A stretch of 64,000 nucleotides of DNA from Blastomonas natatoria (lineage in GTDB: Bacteria; Pseudomonadota; Alphaproteobacteria; Sphingomonadales; Sphingomonadaceae), in contig NZ_QJJM01000006.1 in NCBI RefSeq assembly GCF_003201955.1, positions 186,001 through 250,000 of the forward strand, in the 5' to 3' direction. The notes under the pieces were generated by a model. That model saw only the letters and a list, made by a program, of their open reading frames with translations. It made no database searches and was not told where the DNA came from. Position 1 is the first letter of the stretch. Every line of letters begins with the position of its first letter. This document shows, piece by piece, positions 19,149 to 27,482 of the stretch. Made by a program: the position numbers and the translations under genes.

Positions 19149-19346
19149 GTGACAGAGGAAGAAGTCCGGCAGAAGCTGGCCTCGCTCCGCATAGAGCATC
19201 GCGATCTCGACCATGCCATTGTGGCACTGAGCAATGGCGGCACCCCCGACATGCTGCAACTGGCGCGCCTCAAGAAACGCAAGCTGATGCTGCGTGACCA
19301 GATAGCGATTCTGGAAGACTATCTCATTCCCGACATCATCGCCTGA
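19149..19346 (+). CDS. DUF465/YdcH-family small protein, second copy
   Basis: About 65 residues from a GTG start that has GGGGAAAGG nine bases upstream; an in-frame ATG at 19095 would give a longer product lacking family similarity. The body VRQKLASLRIEHRDLDHAIV and LARLKKRKLMLRDQIAILED shows the helical hairpin of DUF465/YdcH. It is divergent from the 52-residue paralogue at 18785-18943 and precedes rcdA. Confidence 0.8.
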   Translation: MTEEEVRQKLASLRIEHRDLDHAIVALSNGGTPDMLQLARLKKRKLMLRDQIAILEDYLIPDIIA

Positions 19347-19475
19347 TCCAGTCGCAGACAATCCCCGTTCATGCCAGGCTGGCAGGGTGTTCCGAGTTGA
19401 CACAAACAGACTTGCTGCCCGCTTAACCATAGGTTTACGCTGTGCAGGACGCCGGGTCTTTGGCAAATGTAAAAC

Positions 19476-19955
19476 ATGGAAAGCGTACAGTCCCCTTTCA
19501 CCGCCAAGCTGGTCGAGTCGCTCTATGTCGAGGCCATGGTCCTGGCTGACGAAGCGCGGTCCTATTTCGAACTGACCCCGCAGCAGCAGGGCCTGTCGCT
19601 TGAGGATGACATTCGCATCGACATGTCCTGCGAGTCCCTGCGGGTGACGACACGGCTGATGCATTCGATCGCCTGGCTGCTGAATCAGAAGGCTTTTTTT
19701 GCAGGCGAGCTTTCAGAACACCAGTTGCGCAGCCGCAGCCGTTCGCTCGGCAAATGCAGCACCAGCGACCCCTTTGTCGTGGCTCGCCTGCCGGGAGAGG
19801 CCCAGCGTCTGGTGCATGAGACCCAGCATCTGCTCGACCGACTGGTCCGGCTGGAAAGGTCGCTGGAAGCGGACCGGCTGGGGTTTGCCGAAATTCAGGC
19901 CATGCACCCGATGGTCCACCAGATGCAGGCACGCCTCGCCAGCGAACTCGCCTGA
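19476..19955 (+). CDS. rcdA: DUF1465 / RcdA-type regulator of CtrA degradation
   Basis: The 159-residue helical protein begins VESLYVEAMVLADEARSYFE and contains SCESLRVTTRLMHSIAWLLNQ, matching the DUF1465/RcdA family. In Caulobacter RcdA is a ClpXP adaptor that binds CpdR-primed protease and passes on cargo such as CtrA. The present gene and cpdR (6546) lie within 13 kb. The C-terminal extension after residue 100 (HETQHLLDRLVRLERSL) is predicted helical. Family assignment is firm; conserved function in this organism is inferred. Confidence 0.85.
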   Translation: MESVQSPFTAKLVESLYVEAMVLADEARSYFELTPQQQGLSLEDDIRIDMSCESLRVTTRLMHSIAWLLNQKAFFAGELSEHQLRSRSRSLGKCSTSDPFVVARLPGEAQRLVHETQHLLDRLVRLERSLEADRLGFAEIQAMHPMVHQMQARLASELA

Positions 19956-19998
19956 AGCGCCGCAGCCCTGCCCAATTGACCGATTGCAATTCCCCCCT

Positions 19999-20026
19999 GC
20001 TTGTTTAATCGTACGGTTAAACAAGC
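19999..20026. promoter_or_regulatory. near-perfect 28-nt palindrome, TetR-type operator candidate
   Basis: GCTTGTTTAA (19999-20008) and TTAAACAAGC (20017-20026) are exact inverted repeats around TCGTACGG, whose inner CGTACG is itself palindromic. It lies 31 bases before the phosphotransferase start. Size and symmetry are typical of TetR-family operators in proteobacterial CoA and steroid degradation clusters. No regulator gene is adjacent. Confidence 0.6.
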
Positions 20027-20056
20027 GCCGGACACACGCCGGCGAAAGGGAGAGCG

Positions 20057-21136
20057 ATGCACCCATTTCCGACCCGTGCGGAGGATATCGGCCGCGACTG
20101 GTTGCAGATCCAGCTCGGTGCAGCCGGCGTTCTGGACGGGGCACAGATCCTCTCGACCGAAATCACGCCCATAGGAACTGGCCAGGTGGGGGATACGGTC
20201 AGGATCGCTCTGACCTATGACGGCCCTGCCCGGCATGCCCCCGCCTCGATCGCGGCGAAGCTGCCCTCGCGCGATGCAACCAGCCGCGCCACGGCGGCGC
20301 ATTTCAGGCTCTATCTGCGCGAGGTGAACTTCTATGCGCGCGTCGCGCCGCTGATCCCGATGCGCGTGCCCAAGGTCTATACCGCACTGATCGACGAGGC
20401 GGGCTGCGATTTTATCCTGCTGTTCGAGGATCTGGGACCGGCGCGCGCCGGCAACCAGCTTAATTCCTGTACATTGGCCGAGGCGGAAGAGGCGATCCGG
20501 CAAGCAGCCCTGCTGCACGCCTCGACCGAGGGGCTTCCAGTTCTGGACGAGGATTGGCTGCTCCCGGATCCGGCTGCGCGCGACTGGATCATACAGGCCT
20601 ATCCTGGTGCCCAGGCGATCTTTCGCGAGCGCTATGCCGGGCAGATAGAGCCCGAATATCTGGACATCTGCGAGCAGCTTTCAGAGCATTGCAGTGCGTG
20701 GTTTCATTTCATCCCTTCCACTCGCTGCCTGACCCATGGTGATTACCGGCTGGACAACATGCTGTTCTGCATCCGCGCTGGCGCAGAGCCGATCGCTGTC
20801 GTCGACTGGCAGACCTGTGTCAGCGGCGCTGGCACGACCGACCTCGGCTATTTTCTGGGTACCGGCATCGGCACCGAACTGCGTCGGGGCCACGAATCTG
20901 CGCTTATCGATCTGTACTGTGCCGAAATGACCCGGCTCGGCGCGCCGCGCGACCGCAACACCATCTGGGATGAGTACAGGATCGGCGCCCTGTCAGGGCT
21001 TTCGACCGCCGTGTTCAGCGCGGCCTTTGTCGAGCGGACCGAACGCGGCGATGCCAATTTCCTGTCGATGGCGCGGGGCGCCTGCAGCCTGGCGCTCGAT
21101 CATGACAGCATCGGAGCCTTGCTCCGGCGCGCCTAG
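20057..21136 (+). CDS. CHK/APH-like small-molecule phosphotransferase
   Basis: The 359-residue protein has the protein-kinase-like fold of the choline/ecdysteroid/aminoglycoside kinase group. Visible elements are FILLFEDL (hinge), the catalytic loop LTHGDYRLDNMLF (HGDxxxxN) and the metal-binding VVDWQTC. It should transfer a phosphate from ATP to a hydroxyl of an unknown small molecule. A palindromic operator precedes it and a broken partner gene follows 22 bases after its stop. GGGAG is well placed before the ATG. Confidence 0.8.
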   Translation: MHPFPTRAEDIGRDWLQIQLGAAGVLDGAQILSTEITPIGTGQVGDTVRIALTYDGPARHAPASIAAKLPSRDATSRATAAHFRLYLREVNFYARVAPLIPMRVPKVYTALIDEAGCDFILLFEDLGPARAGNQLNSCTLAEAEEAIRQAALLHASTEGLPVLDEDWLLPDPAARDWIIQAYPGAQAIFRERYAGQIEPEYLDICEQLSEHCSAWFHFIPSTRCLTHGDYRLDNMLFCIRAGAEPIAVVDWQTCVSGAGTTDLGYFLGTGIGTELRRGHESALIDLYCAEMTRLGAPRDRNTIWDEYRIGALSGLSTAVFSAAFVERTERGDANFLSMARGACSLALDHDSIGALLRRA

Positions 21137-21158
21137 AAAATCATTTGGAGACAACAGC

Positions 21159-22259
21159 ATGCTGACCAAAGGTGATGACTACCCTCTGCACCAGACGGCT
21201 GAACCGGTCGCCTATGCTGGCACGGATCGCAATTTCTACGACCGCTATTTCTTCAATGGCTACAATCCCGACGGCAGCGGCTTTTTCGCTCTTGCCTTTG
21301 GCGTCTATCCGCATCTCGACATTGCAGATGCAAGCTTCTCCTGCATTCGCAACGGTATACAGCACAATCTTCATGCGTCTCGAGAGCTTGGTATGGAACG
21401 CATGGACCTGCATGTCGGCCCGATCCGGATCGAGATTGTCGAACCGCTGCAGACAGTCCGCATCCGGATCGACGGAGAAGGCTTGGCAGCGGACCTGACC
21501 TTTACCGGGCGCGCCTTCCCCATAGAGGAGCCGCGCTTCACGTTTCGCAACGGCCCGCGAACGTTCATGGACTATACCCGCATGACCCAGAACGGCCATT
21601 ACAGGGGCTGGATAGAGGTGGATGGCGAGCGGACCGAGCTTGCGTGCGGGTGCGCGGGAACCCGCGATCGCAGCTGGGGCGTGCGTCCGATTGGTGCTGC
21701 TGATGCCCAACCGCATTCCGCCAGCCGTCAGCCCAGCTTTTTCTGGCAATGGACCCCGGTCAACCTCGAGCGCCGCAGCCTCTTCTTCCATGTCAATGCG
21801 CATCGCAGCGGCAAGCCGTGGAATACCCGCGCGGCCACTGCCCCCGATGGGGCAGGCCATGACGGGTTTTACGAAACGCCTTGCGCTGCCATGAAGACGC
21901 GCCACTGCGCGGGCACCCGCTGGCCCGATGGCGGAACGCTGGTCATCGACACCGACGATGGGCCGCTCGAAATTCATTTCGATCCCATCCAGCGCTTCCA
22001 GATGCGCGGTCTCGGCTATACCTGCCCCCGCTAGGGCCATGGCCTCAACCATGGCGCGCTGGCCGTGGAGCGCGAGGATTTCGACCTTGCCGCACTCGAC
22101 CCGCTTGCGCCCGACATGAGCAATCTGCACGTCCAGGTTCTCTGCCGGGTGCATAGCAGCGCGGGAGAAACAGGCCTGGGTACGTTCGAGCAGCTCGTGC
22201 TGGGGCCCTATGATCCCTGGGGGCTAGCCGGCTATATCGACACGCCGACCAGCAGCTGA
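21159..22259 (+). pseudogene. DUF7064/7065-like protein gene interrupted by an in-frame TAG
   Basis: From ATG 21159 (GGAG nine bases upstream) the frame reads 291 codons to TAG at 22032-22034. The same frame then continues without another stop to 22259. The reading before the stop ends GLGYTCPR and resumes GHGLNHGALAVEREDF, so both parts read as one protein of about 366 residues. I recall members of this DUF7064/7065 group with a Trp before GHG, so TGG changed to TAG is the simplest explanation. Motifs include SWGVRPIG and FFWQWTPVNL. It is the probable partner of the upstream phosphotransferase. A truncated product lacking the last 75 residues could still be made. The family name is from memory and moderate. 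Confidence 0.7.
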
Positions 22260-22262
22260 GCC

Positions 22263-23579
22263 TCAGTTGCGATAGGCACGTACATTCTTGCTGCGGTGGA
22301 GCACCGTGCCCGCCTGGTCGGTGACGACGACGGTCTCATTGCAGTTGCAGCTGCCCGGCGTGATGGTGATCGTGGTGACGATCGGCGGCGGATAATAATA
22401 GTAATAGCCAGGCGGCGGCGGTGGATAGCCACCCGGCTGCCCGGGCGCTGCACCCTGCTGCGCAAGCAGCCGCTTGCAGCGCTCGCGATCTTCGGCCTTG
22501 TCGATGACCATGCCCGCAAGCGCGCCCACGCCAGCACCGATCAGCGTCCCGCCGGTGCGATTGCCGCGGCCTGCAATGCGATTGCCGGCCAGTCCCCCTG
22601 CTGCAGCGCCTATGGCGGCGCCGCCGAGCCCGCTGTCACGACGGCATGCCTCCAGAAACGCGGGATCGTAATCGGCGCCGTACGCGGGCGGGAAAGGTGC
22701 TGCAGGCGCATAGGCCGGGCCAGCGACCGGTGGAGCGGGGAAGCTTGCGCCAGCGCCAGACGCATTTTCCGCCGCCAGCAGGCGCTTGCACCGCTCCCGG
22801 TCCTCGGCCTTGTCGATCACCATCCCGGCCAAAGCACCGATACCAGCGCCGATCAGCGTGCCCCCGGTGCGGTTGCCGCGACCGGCAATGCGATTGCCGG
22901 CAAGCCCGCCCGCAGCCGCACCGATGGCTGCGCCACCCAGGCCGGAATCGCGACGGCATGCCTCCAGAAATGCCCGGTCATCCATCTGCGAATAGCTCTG
23001 CGGCGGAGCGCTGGTGTCGTAATCAACCCCGGGAGCATTCGGAGGCGTCGCCACCCAATGCGTGCCTTGCACGACCTCATCGTTGCCAAGCAGCAGGCTG
23101 TCGTCATAATTATAGGGGTCATAATCGGGCGAATAGCTCTGCTGCGCGGCGGCAGCAGGGCCCGATTGCGCCACTTCCCAGTTGACGCCCTGAACGCTGT
23201 CATAGACGCGCCCGCTGCGGTCGGTCAGCACGGCATCGTCATAATAACGGGACCAGCCGAAGCCCTGGGCCGGGCGCGGCAGGCCATAGCCGCGCCAGTT
23301 GCTGATGTAATAGGTCGGGGCAATCCAGACCCTTGGCAGAATGAAGCCACGAAACGGACGAACATAAGCCGGTGCGCCCAGCGGAAAGCGCGCGCCGAAA
23401 CCCGAACGCATCACGGTGCCGCCATTGAGCGCGCTGGTCGTGCGGAGTTGCAGCCATGCGGGCGCGCCACGTTGCAGCGGCGAGTCGGCAGCCTGGGCGG
23501 GCACGGTTGCCCCCGCCATAGCCAGAACACCAGCAGCCATGGCGGCAAGGCGCATGGAAGCAAAAGCGCGGCTCTTCAT
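22263..23579 (-). CDS. exported RcnB-like protein with two glycine-zipper domains
   Basis: A 438-residue protein with a signal peptide (cleavage near VPAQAADS). An RcnB-like region follows (about 100-135, WSRYYDDAVLTDRSGRVYDS). Two nearly identical 67-residue modules come next (203-269 and 307-373). Each has AFLEACRRDSG, a glycine-zipper membrane hairpin (GGAAIGAAAGGLAGNRIAGR) and ERCKRLLA. A Pro/Tyr-rich linker leads to a C-terminal Cys-containing strand segment. Glycine-zipper 2TM domains usually insert in the outer or inner membrane. Function is unknown. ATG 23579 is chosen because it starts the signal peptide. Confidence 0.8.
   Translation of the reverse strand: MKSRAFASMRLAAMAAGVLAMAGATVPAQAADSPLQRGAPAWLQLRTTSALNGGTVMRSGFGARFPLGAPAYVRPFRGFILPRVWIAPTYYISNWRGYGLPRPAQGFGWSRYYDDAVLTDRSGRVYDSVQGVNWEVAQSGPAAAAQQSYSPDYDPYNYDDSLLLGNDEVVQGTHWVATPPNAPGVDYDTSAPPQSYSQMDDRAFLEACRRDSGLGGAAIGAAAGGLAGNRIAGRGNRTGGTLIGAGIGALAGMVIDKAEDRERCKRLLAAENASGAGASFPAPPVAGPAYAPAAPFPPAYGADYDPAFLEACRRDSGLGGAAIGAAAGGLAGNRIAGRGNRTGGTLIGAGVGALAGMVIDKAEDRERCKRLLAQQGAAPGQPGGYPPPPPGYYYYYPPPIVTTITITPGSCNCNETVVVTDQAGTVLHRSKNVRAYRN
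22461..22661 (-). repeat. second copy of internal 67-codon duplication
   Basis: Encodes residues 307-373 of the glycine-zipper protein. Protein identity to the first copy is 66 of 67 (Val351 against Ile247), while the DNA copies differ at many third positions. Confidence 0.9.
22773..22973 (-). repeat. first copy of internal 67-codon duplication
   Basis: Encodes residues 203-269 of the glycine-zipper protein; partner of 22461-22661. Almost all base differences between the copies are silent. Confidence 0.9.
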
Positions 23580-23771
23580 GGTTAACTCCCCTTTTGACAA
23601 AGCTAGGCGGCCTGAAGGCCAAAGCGCAAACTGGCGCCCAGCCGTCCGGTTTTCTTAAGCCTTTGTTAGCATTTGCAGGCGGGGCGCACCATCGCGCGGA
23701 TGTAAAACGCGCGCAGCGCTCAATGTCTGTTTCAATATGGGTCAGGCCTGGGCGCCAAGGTAAACGCCGGG

Positions 23772-24254
23772 TTAAATCCGCCCGGCAAGACTTTGCGCGA
23801 GCCGCTCGATCCCTGCCCGGTCCTCGTCATCGAATCGCGCCAAGGTGGGGCTATCGAGATCGATGACATGGGTGACCTTGCCGTCATGGAGCACCGGAAC
23901 GACGAGCTCCGACTGGCTCGCCGCGTCGCAGGCGATATGCCCCGGAAAGGCGTGCACATCGCTCACCAGCTGCGTCTCGCCGCTTGCGGCGGCCGTTCCG
24001 CATACGCCGCTGCCGAGCGCGATGCGAATACACGCAGGCTTGCCGACAAATGGCCCCAGTACCAGTTCGCCGTCCACCATCCGGTAGAAGCCGGACCAGT
24101 TGAGATCAGGCAGAAACTGCCAGATCAGCGCCGCCACATTGGCCATATTGGCAACGGCATCGCTTTCATCCGCTACCAGGGCCATCGCGGCCGAATGCAA
24201 ATCGTCATAAAGCTGCGCCTTCGGGGCGTTGGTATCAATATCAAATGCGTACAT
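23772..24254 (-). CDS. msrC: free methionine-(R)-sulfoxide reductase (GAF type)
   Basis: The 160-residue GAF-domain enzyme reduces free Met-R-sulfoxide with thioredoxin. The three conserved cysteines are Cys75, Cys85 and Cys109 (KPACIRIALGSGVCG and FPGHIACD). Their spacing of 10 and 24 residues equals that of E. coli fRMsr (84, 94, 118). SELVVPV follows as usual. Length is normal and the gene is probably monocistronic or linked to arfB, 24 bases upstream. Confidence 0.93.
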   Translation of the reverse strand: MYAFDIDTNAPKAQLYDDLHSAAMALVADESDAVANMANVAALIWQFLPDLNWSGFYRMVDGELVLGPFVGKPACIRIALGSGVCGTAAASGETQLVSDVHAFPGHIACDAASQSELVVPVLHDGKVTHVIDLDSPTLARFDDEDRAGIERLAQSLAGRI

Positions 24255-24278
24255 GACTTTAGGTCCACTATGTCAGAT

Positions 24279-24686
24279 TCAGTCGAGGCTAACCCTGCCC
24301 CTGTTCTTCTTGATGGCTGAGCGATTTTTCTTGCCTGCCAACCGCTCGGTCTTGCCCACCCTGTTCACGCGCGACTTGGCGCGCACGGCAGGCAGGTCAT
24401 AGGCTTCTGTCAGCAGCCCCACCAATCGTTCTCGCGCTTCGCGGCGATTGGCTTCCTGCGTCCGGTGGCTGCGCGACTGGATGACCAGTTCGCCGTCCTG
24501 GTTGATCCGACTGCCCGCGAGCGCACGCAAGCGGCTGTACACCAGCGGCGGCAGACCGAGCGCAAAGATGTTGACATGCAACTGCACGGCCGTCGCAACC
24601 TTGTTGACATTCTGCCCGCCAGGGCCAGAAGCGGTAATGAACCGTTCTGAAACAATGGCATGATCCGGAATCTGAAGATCAGGCAT
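24279..24686 (-). CDS. arfB: alternative ribosome-rescue factor ArfB (YaeJ)
   Basis: The 135-residue class-I release-factor-like hydrolase carries GGQ (23-25, SGPGGQNVNKV). Its basic C-terminal tail (RVNRVGKTERLAGKKNRSAI) enters the empty mRNA channel of stalled ribosomes. The ATG at 24686 overlaps the stop of the upstream pseudouridine synthase gene (ATGCCTGA), so translation is likely coupled. Confidence 0.93.
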   Translation of the reverse strand: MPDLQIPDHAIVSERFITASGPGGQNVNKVATAVQLHVNIFALGLPPLVYSRLRALAGSRINQDGELVIQSRSHRTQEANRREARERLVGLLTEAYDLPAVRAKSRVNRVGKTERLAGKKNRSAIKKNRGRVSLD

Positions 24687-25371
24687 CAATAGGCTCGGGC
24701 ATCGAGAAGCCCCGTTGCAGGAACCGGGTCGGCATCGGCGCGGAGGCTATTATCGCCGGCTTTCCGTCGCGCGGAACGGTAAGGTTTGCGGCATGCAGCA
24801 TCAGGCCGGAAGAGTCGGCGCATCCGTAGACGGGGTCCCCGACAAGGGCATGGCCCAGGCCGTGCAGTGCATGCACGCGGATCTGGTGGGTCCTGCCCGT
24901 TTCCGGACGGAACTCGATCAGGCTCAGGCCCCCGGCAACCCCCAGGCAGCGCCAGTGCGTGACGGCACGCTTGCCGAATGCGTCGGAGACGATCCGCCAC
25001 CCGTCGGCCGCGCTGCTGATCTTGGCGAGGGGGAGTTCGATCGTCCCTGCCTGCTGCTCCATCACCGCATCGATGATTCCCCAATAGACTTTTTCGACCA
25101 CGCCCTGCTCGAACGCAGCACCGAAACGCTTCAGCGCCTTCGCGTTGCGGGCCAGCAGCAGACAGCCAGACGTGTCCTGATCGAGCCGATGGGCCGGCTG
25201 TGGCGGCCGCTGAAAACCGAAGCGAAGCGCGCCGAGATGGTCTTCCAGGCTGGCGCCACCCCGCCGGGGGCGGCTCACCGGCAAGCCTGCCGGCTTGTCG
25301 ATGACGAGCGCCTCGCCATCGATGAAAGGTAAGGCCTGTTCGGCGCAAAAATGCGGTATCGGTGATGCCAT
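24679..25371 (-). CDS. RluA-family pseudouridine synthase
   Basis: The 230-residue enzyme has ALVIDKPAGLPV, the catalytic HRLDQDTSG segment (Asp nucleophile) and GRTHQIRVH near the C-terminus, all typical of RluA-type synthases. No S4 domain is present, as in RluA and TruC. It should isomerise uridine in rRNA or tRNA; the target cannot be told. It overlaps arfB downstream and lies 4 bases after the LLM oxidoreductase gene, forming a run of four genes. Confidence 0.88.
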   Translation of the reverse strand: MASPIPHFCAEQALPFIDGEALVIDKPAGLPVSRPRRGGASLEDHLGALRFGFQRPPQPAHRLDQDTSGCLLLARNAKALKRFGAAFEQGVVEKVYWGIIDAVMEQQAGTIELPLAKISSAADGWRIVSDAFGKRAVTHWRCLGVAGGLSLIEFRPETGRTHQIRVHALHGLGHALVGDPVYGCADSSGLMLHAANLTVPRDGKPAIIASAPMPTRFLQRGFSMPEPIDA

Positions 25372-25375
25372 GACG

Positions 25376-26368
25376 TCAGGCAGCCTCGGCCATGGTCATG
25401 CTGTTCGCGAACAGTTCGATCGCGCGCAGGCGATCATGCTGGTGATAGGCGTTGCAGGATATCATGACCTCGTCGGCACCAAAGGCCTGTGCCAGCGCCA
25501 GCACCTTTTCGCGCACGGCATCGGGAGTACCGAAGGCAGCAATCCGCGCCTGCGCACCGATGATCATCGCCTCCCGCTCGGTAAACCCGATATCGCGGCT
25601 GGCCTCCGGTGAAATCGCCGGCTGCGCGCTTCCACCGAGCAGGCGCGCAATGTTGAGGAAATAGTTCTTGCGCAGAAGTTCCGCACGCTCGGGGTCATCA
25701 CAGGCAAAAGCCGTTGTCGCGAGCATCACATAAGGCTCTGCCAGCTGCGCGCTCGGCACGAAATGGCGACGATACAGGTCGGTCAGACCGGGATCCGCCT
25801 GCGGGTTGATGAACAGGGCCAGAGCATAAGGCAGGCCAAGTGCGCCCGCCAGCATGGCACTATCGGGGCTGGTGCCCAGGATCCAGACGGGCACGTCGCC
25901 CGATGGTTCAGGGCTCAGTCGGGGATCGGTGAGGCTCCCTTCCATATAGCCCACGAGCTCAGCAACCTGCTGGGGGAATTCCCGGAACGATGGTGGATGA
26001 GGAGCCGACAGCGCGGCGGCAACACGCATCTCTCCTCCTGGAGCCCGTCCGACGCCCAGATCGATACGACCGGGATAGAGATTGCTCAGCACCGCGAACT
26101 GTTCGGCGACCTTATAGGCACTGTAATGCGGCAGCATGACGCCGCCCGAGCCGAGCCGGATGTGCCGGGTATGCGCCCCGATCGCGGCGATCAGGATTTC
26201 CGGCGCGCTGCCGCACAGAAAACGGCTGGCATGATGCTCCGAAACCCAGAGGCGGTGATAGCCCAGCCGGTCAGCCAGGCGCGCAGCCTCCATGGTTCCA
26301 GCCAGCGCATCGGCGGCGGAAACGTCTGCGAAGCGGACCGATTGGTCGAGAAGCGAAAAACGGATCAT
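25376..26368 (-). CDS. LLM-class flavin-dependent oxidoreductase
   Basis: A 330-residue luciferase-like monooxygenase of the MsnO8/single-subunit type. It shows RFSLLDQSVRF, the LWVSEHHASRFLCGSAPEIL segment, GSGGVMLPHYSAYKVAEQF and YPGRIDLGVGRAPGG. These proteins use reduced FMN or F420; in proteobacteria FMN is expected. Substrate is unknown. It is the first of a tight minus-strand series leading to rluA-like, arfB and msrC. Confidence 0.88.
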   Translation of the reverse strand: MIRFSLLDQSVRFADVSAADALAGTMEAARLADRLGYHRLWVSEHHASRFLCGSAPEILIAAIGAHTRHIRLGSGGVMLPHYSAYKVAEQFAVLSNLYPGRIDLGVGRAPGGEMRVAAALSAPHPPSFREFPQQVAELVGYMEGSLTDPRLSPEPSGDVPVWILGTSPDSAMLAGALGLPYALALFINPQADPGLTDLYRRHFVPSAQLAEPYVMLATTAFACDDPERAELLRKNYFLNIARLLGGSAQPAISPEASRDIGFTEREAMIIGAQARIAAFGTPDAVREKVLALAQAFGADEVMISCNAYHQHDRLRAIELFANSMTMAEAA

Positions 26369-26441
26369 CGCTTCAAAGAATAGGGCTTTTGGGGCGGCTC
26401 ACAAGCCCATGGCGTCACCCGCTCCCATTTTGCCGGTCAGC

Positions 26442-27267
26442 CTATTGTGGCTTGACGTCCTCTCTCTGAATTCCGGAGCGGCCAGAATCGTAGGACACAC
26501 CAGGAGCCGATCGCTCCATTCGCTGAGGTCTTTCGGCTCGCGGAGGGCGCTGAGCGCCAGGCTGAGACTGACGCATCTCCGGCCGGAGACCGCCCTCGCC
26601 CCTGCCCTGGCGGTTACCACCGGCCCGGCCCTCGCCTCGGACCCGGCCCTCACCGCGCTGCTGCCAGTTGCGCTGCGGATCGGCAGGCTGACCCAGCTGT
26701 TGCTGCTGGCGCTGCTGCCAGCGTTCGAGCCGGCGCTGGCGATCTTCGGGGGTCAGCCCCCTCACCCGTTCGCGCTCGCGCTCGCCGGGTACGCGGAAAT
26801 TCCTGTCCCGCCTCCTGACGCTCGCGCCGCCAGTCCCTGCGATCGTCCAGCGTTTCGCGCCGGTTGCCGCGCCATTCGCGCCGGTCATTGCGGAGGTCAC
26901 GGCGATCGGCCCTGCGCTGCTGCTGGAATTCCCAGCGACGCTGCGCCCAGTACCGGCGATAGCGATCATCCATGGCAAAGCGCCGACCGCCCGGGCGATC
27001 GTACAGCCACAGCCCATAGCCGGGGTAATAGAAATTGTTCCAATAGCCTCCGCCAAAGCCCAGCTGGCCAAATCCATAGCCATAATCACAGCCATACCAG
27101 CTGTCCCATGTCGAAAATCCGTCGCAATAGGGATCGAAGCCACCTGCAAAGCCATTGCCGACGCCAACAGATACGCCGCCATAACCGCCGTAATCGCCAT
27201 AAGCACAGGCAGATAGCGATACCGCCCCCACGGCAATGGCTGCGATCCTCAGCGCGCTGGTGCGCAT
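26442..27267 (-). pseudogene. Gly/Tyr- and Arg/Gln-rich lipoprotein gene with +1 frameshift
   Basis: From ATG 27267 the frame encodes a lipoprotein signal peptide with lipobox LSAC, a Gly/Tyr-rich stretch, YPGYGLWLYDRPGGRRFAMD, and an Arg-rich coiled region (DRREWRGNRRETLDDRRDWR). Near 26808-26816 the reading must shift by one extra base in GGAGGCGGG. It then enters the frame with RNFRVPGERERERVRGLTPE, runs through Gln- and Arg-rich sequence and ends in REDVKPQ at 26442. Composition on both sides is continuous, so one gene is likely broken, by mutation or a base-call error. Unshifted translation would stop at 26650. Confidence 0.65.
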
Positions 27268-27442
27268 GGTGTGGAGATAAGAAACAGGGTTCAACGCTCA
27301 GTCCCCATGTCGCCGCAAGCGGGGCGCGGCGGGCCGCCGGAGCGGCGCTCCGATCATTCGTTCATACAAAGGCAGAGTTGAATTAACGATGAATGACATC
27401 CTGCCCGCGACAGACGGCTTGCTAACATCTATGTCAGTTGGT

Positions 27443-27462
27443 ATTTAATGGATCGATTAAAT
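27443..27462. promoter_or_regulatory. inverted repeat upstream of the P450 gene
   Basis: ATTTAAT (27443-27449) and ATTAAAT (27456-27462) flank GGATCG, 21 bases before the P450 start. It is a candidate operator for a TetR-type repressor and resembles in position the palindrome before the phosphotransferase gene. Confidence 0.4.
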
Positions 27463-27482
27463 CTGAGCAGAGGATTCCCCCG

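Noticed and set aside
22032-22034. Reading the TAG as pyrrolysine or as programmed readthrough
   Set aside because: No pyl genes or readthrough context are visible; a TGG to TAG change is simpler.
26805-26820. Programmed ribosomal frameshifting in the lipoprotein gene
   Set aside because: No slippery heptamer or downstream structure was found; a one-base insertion explains the data.
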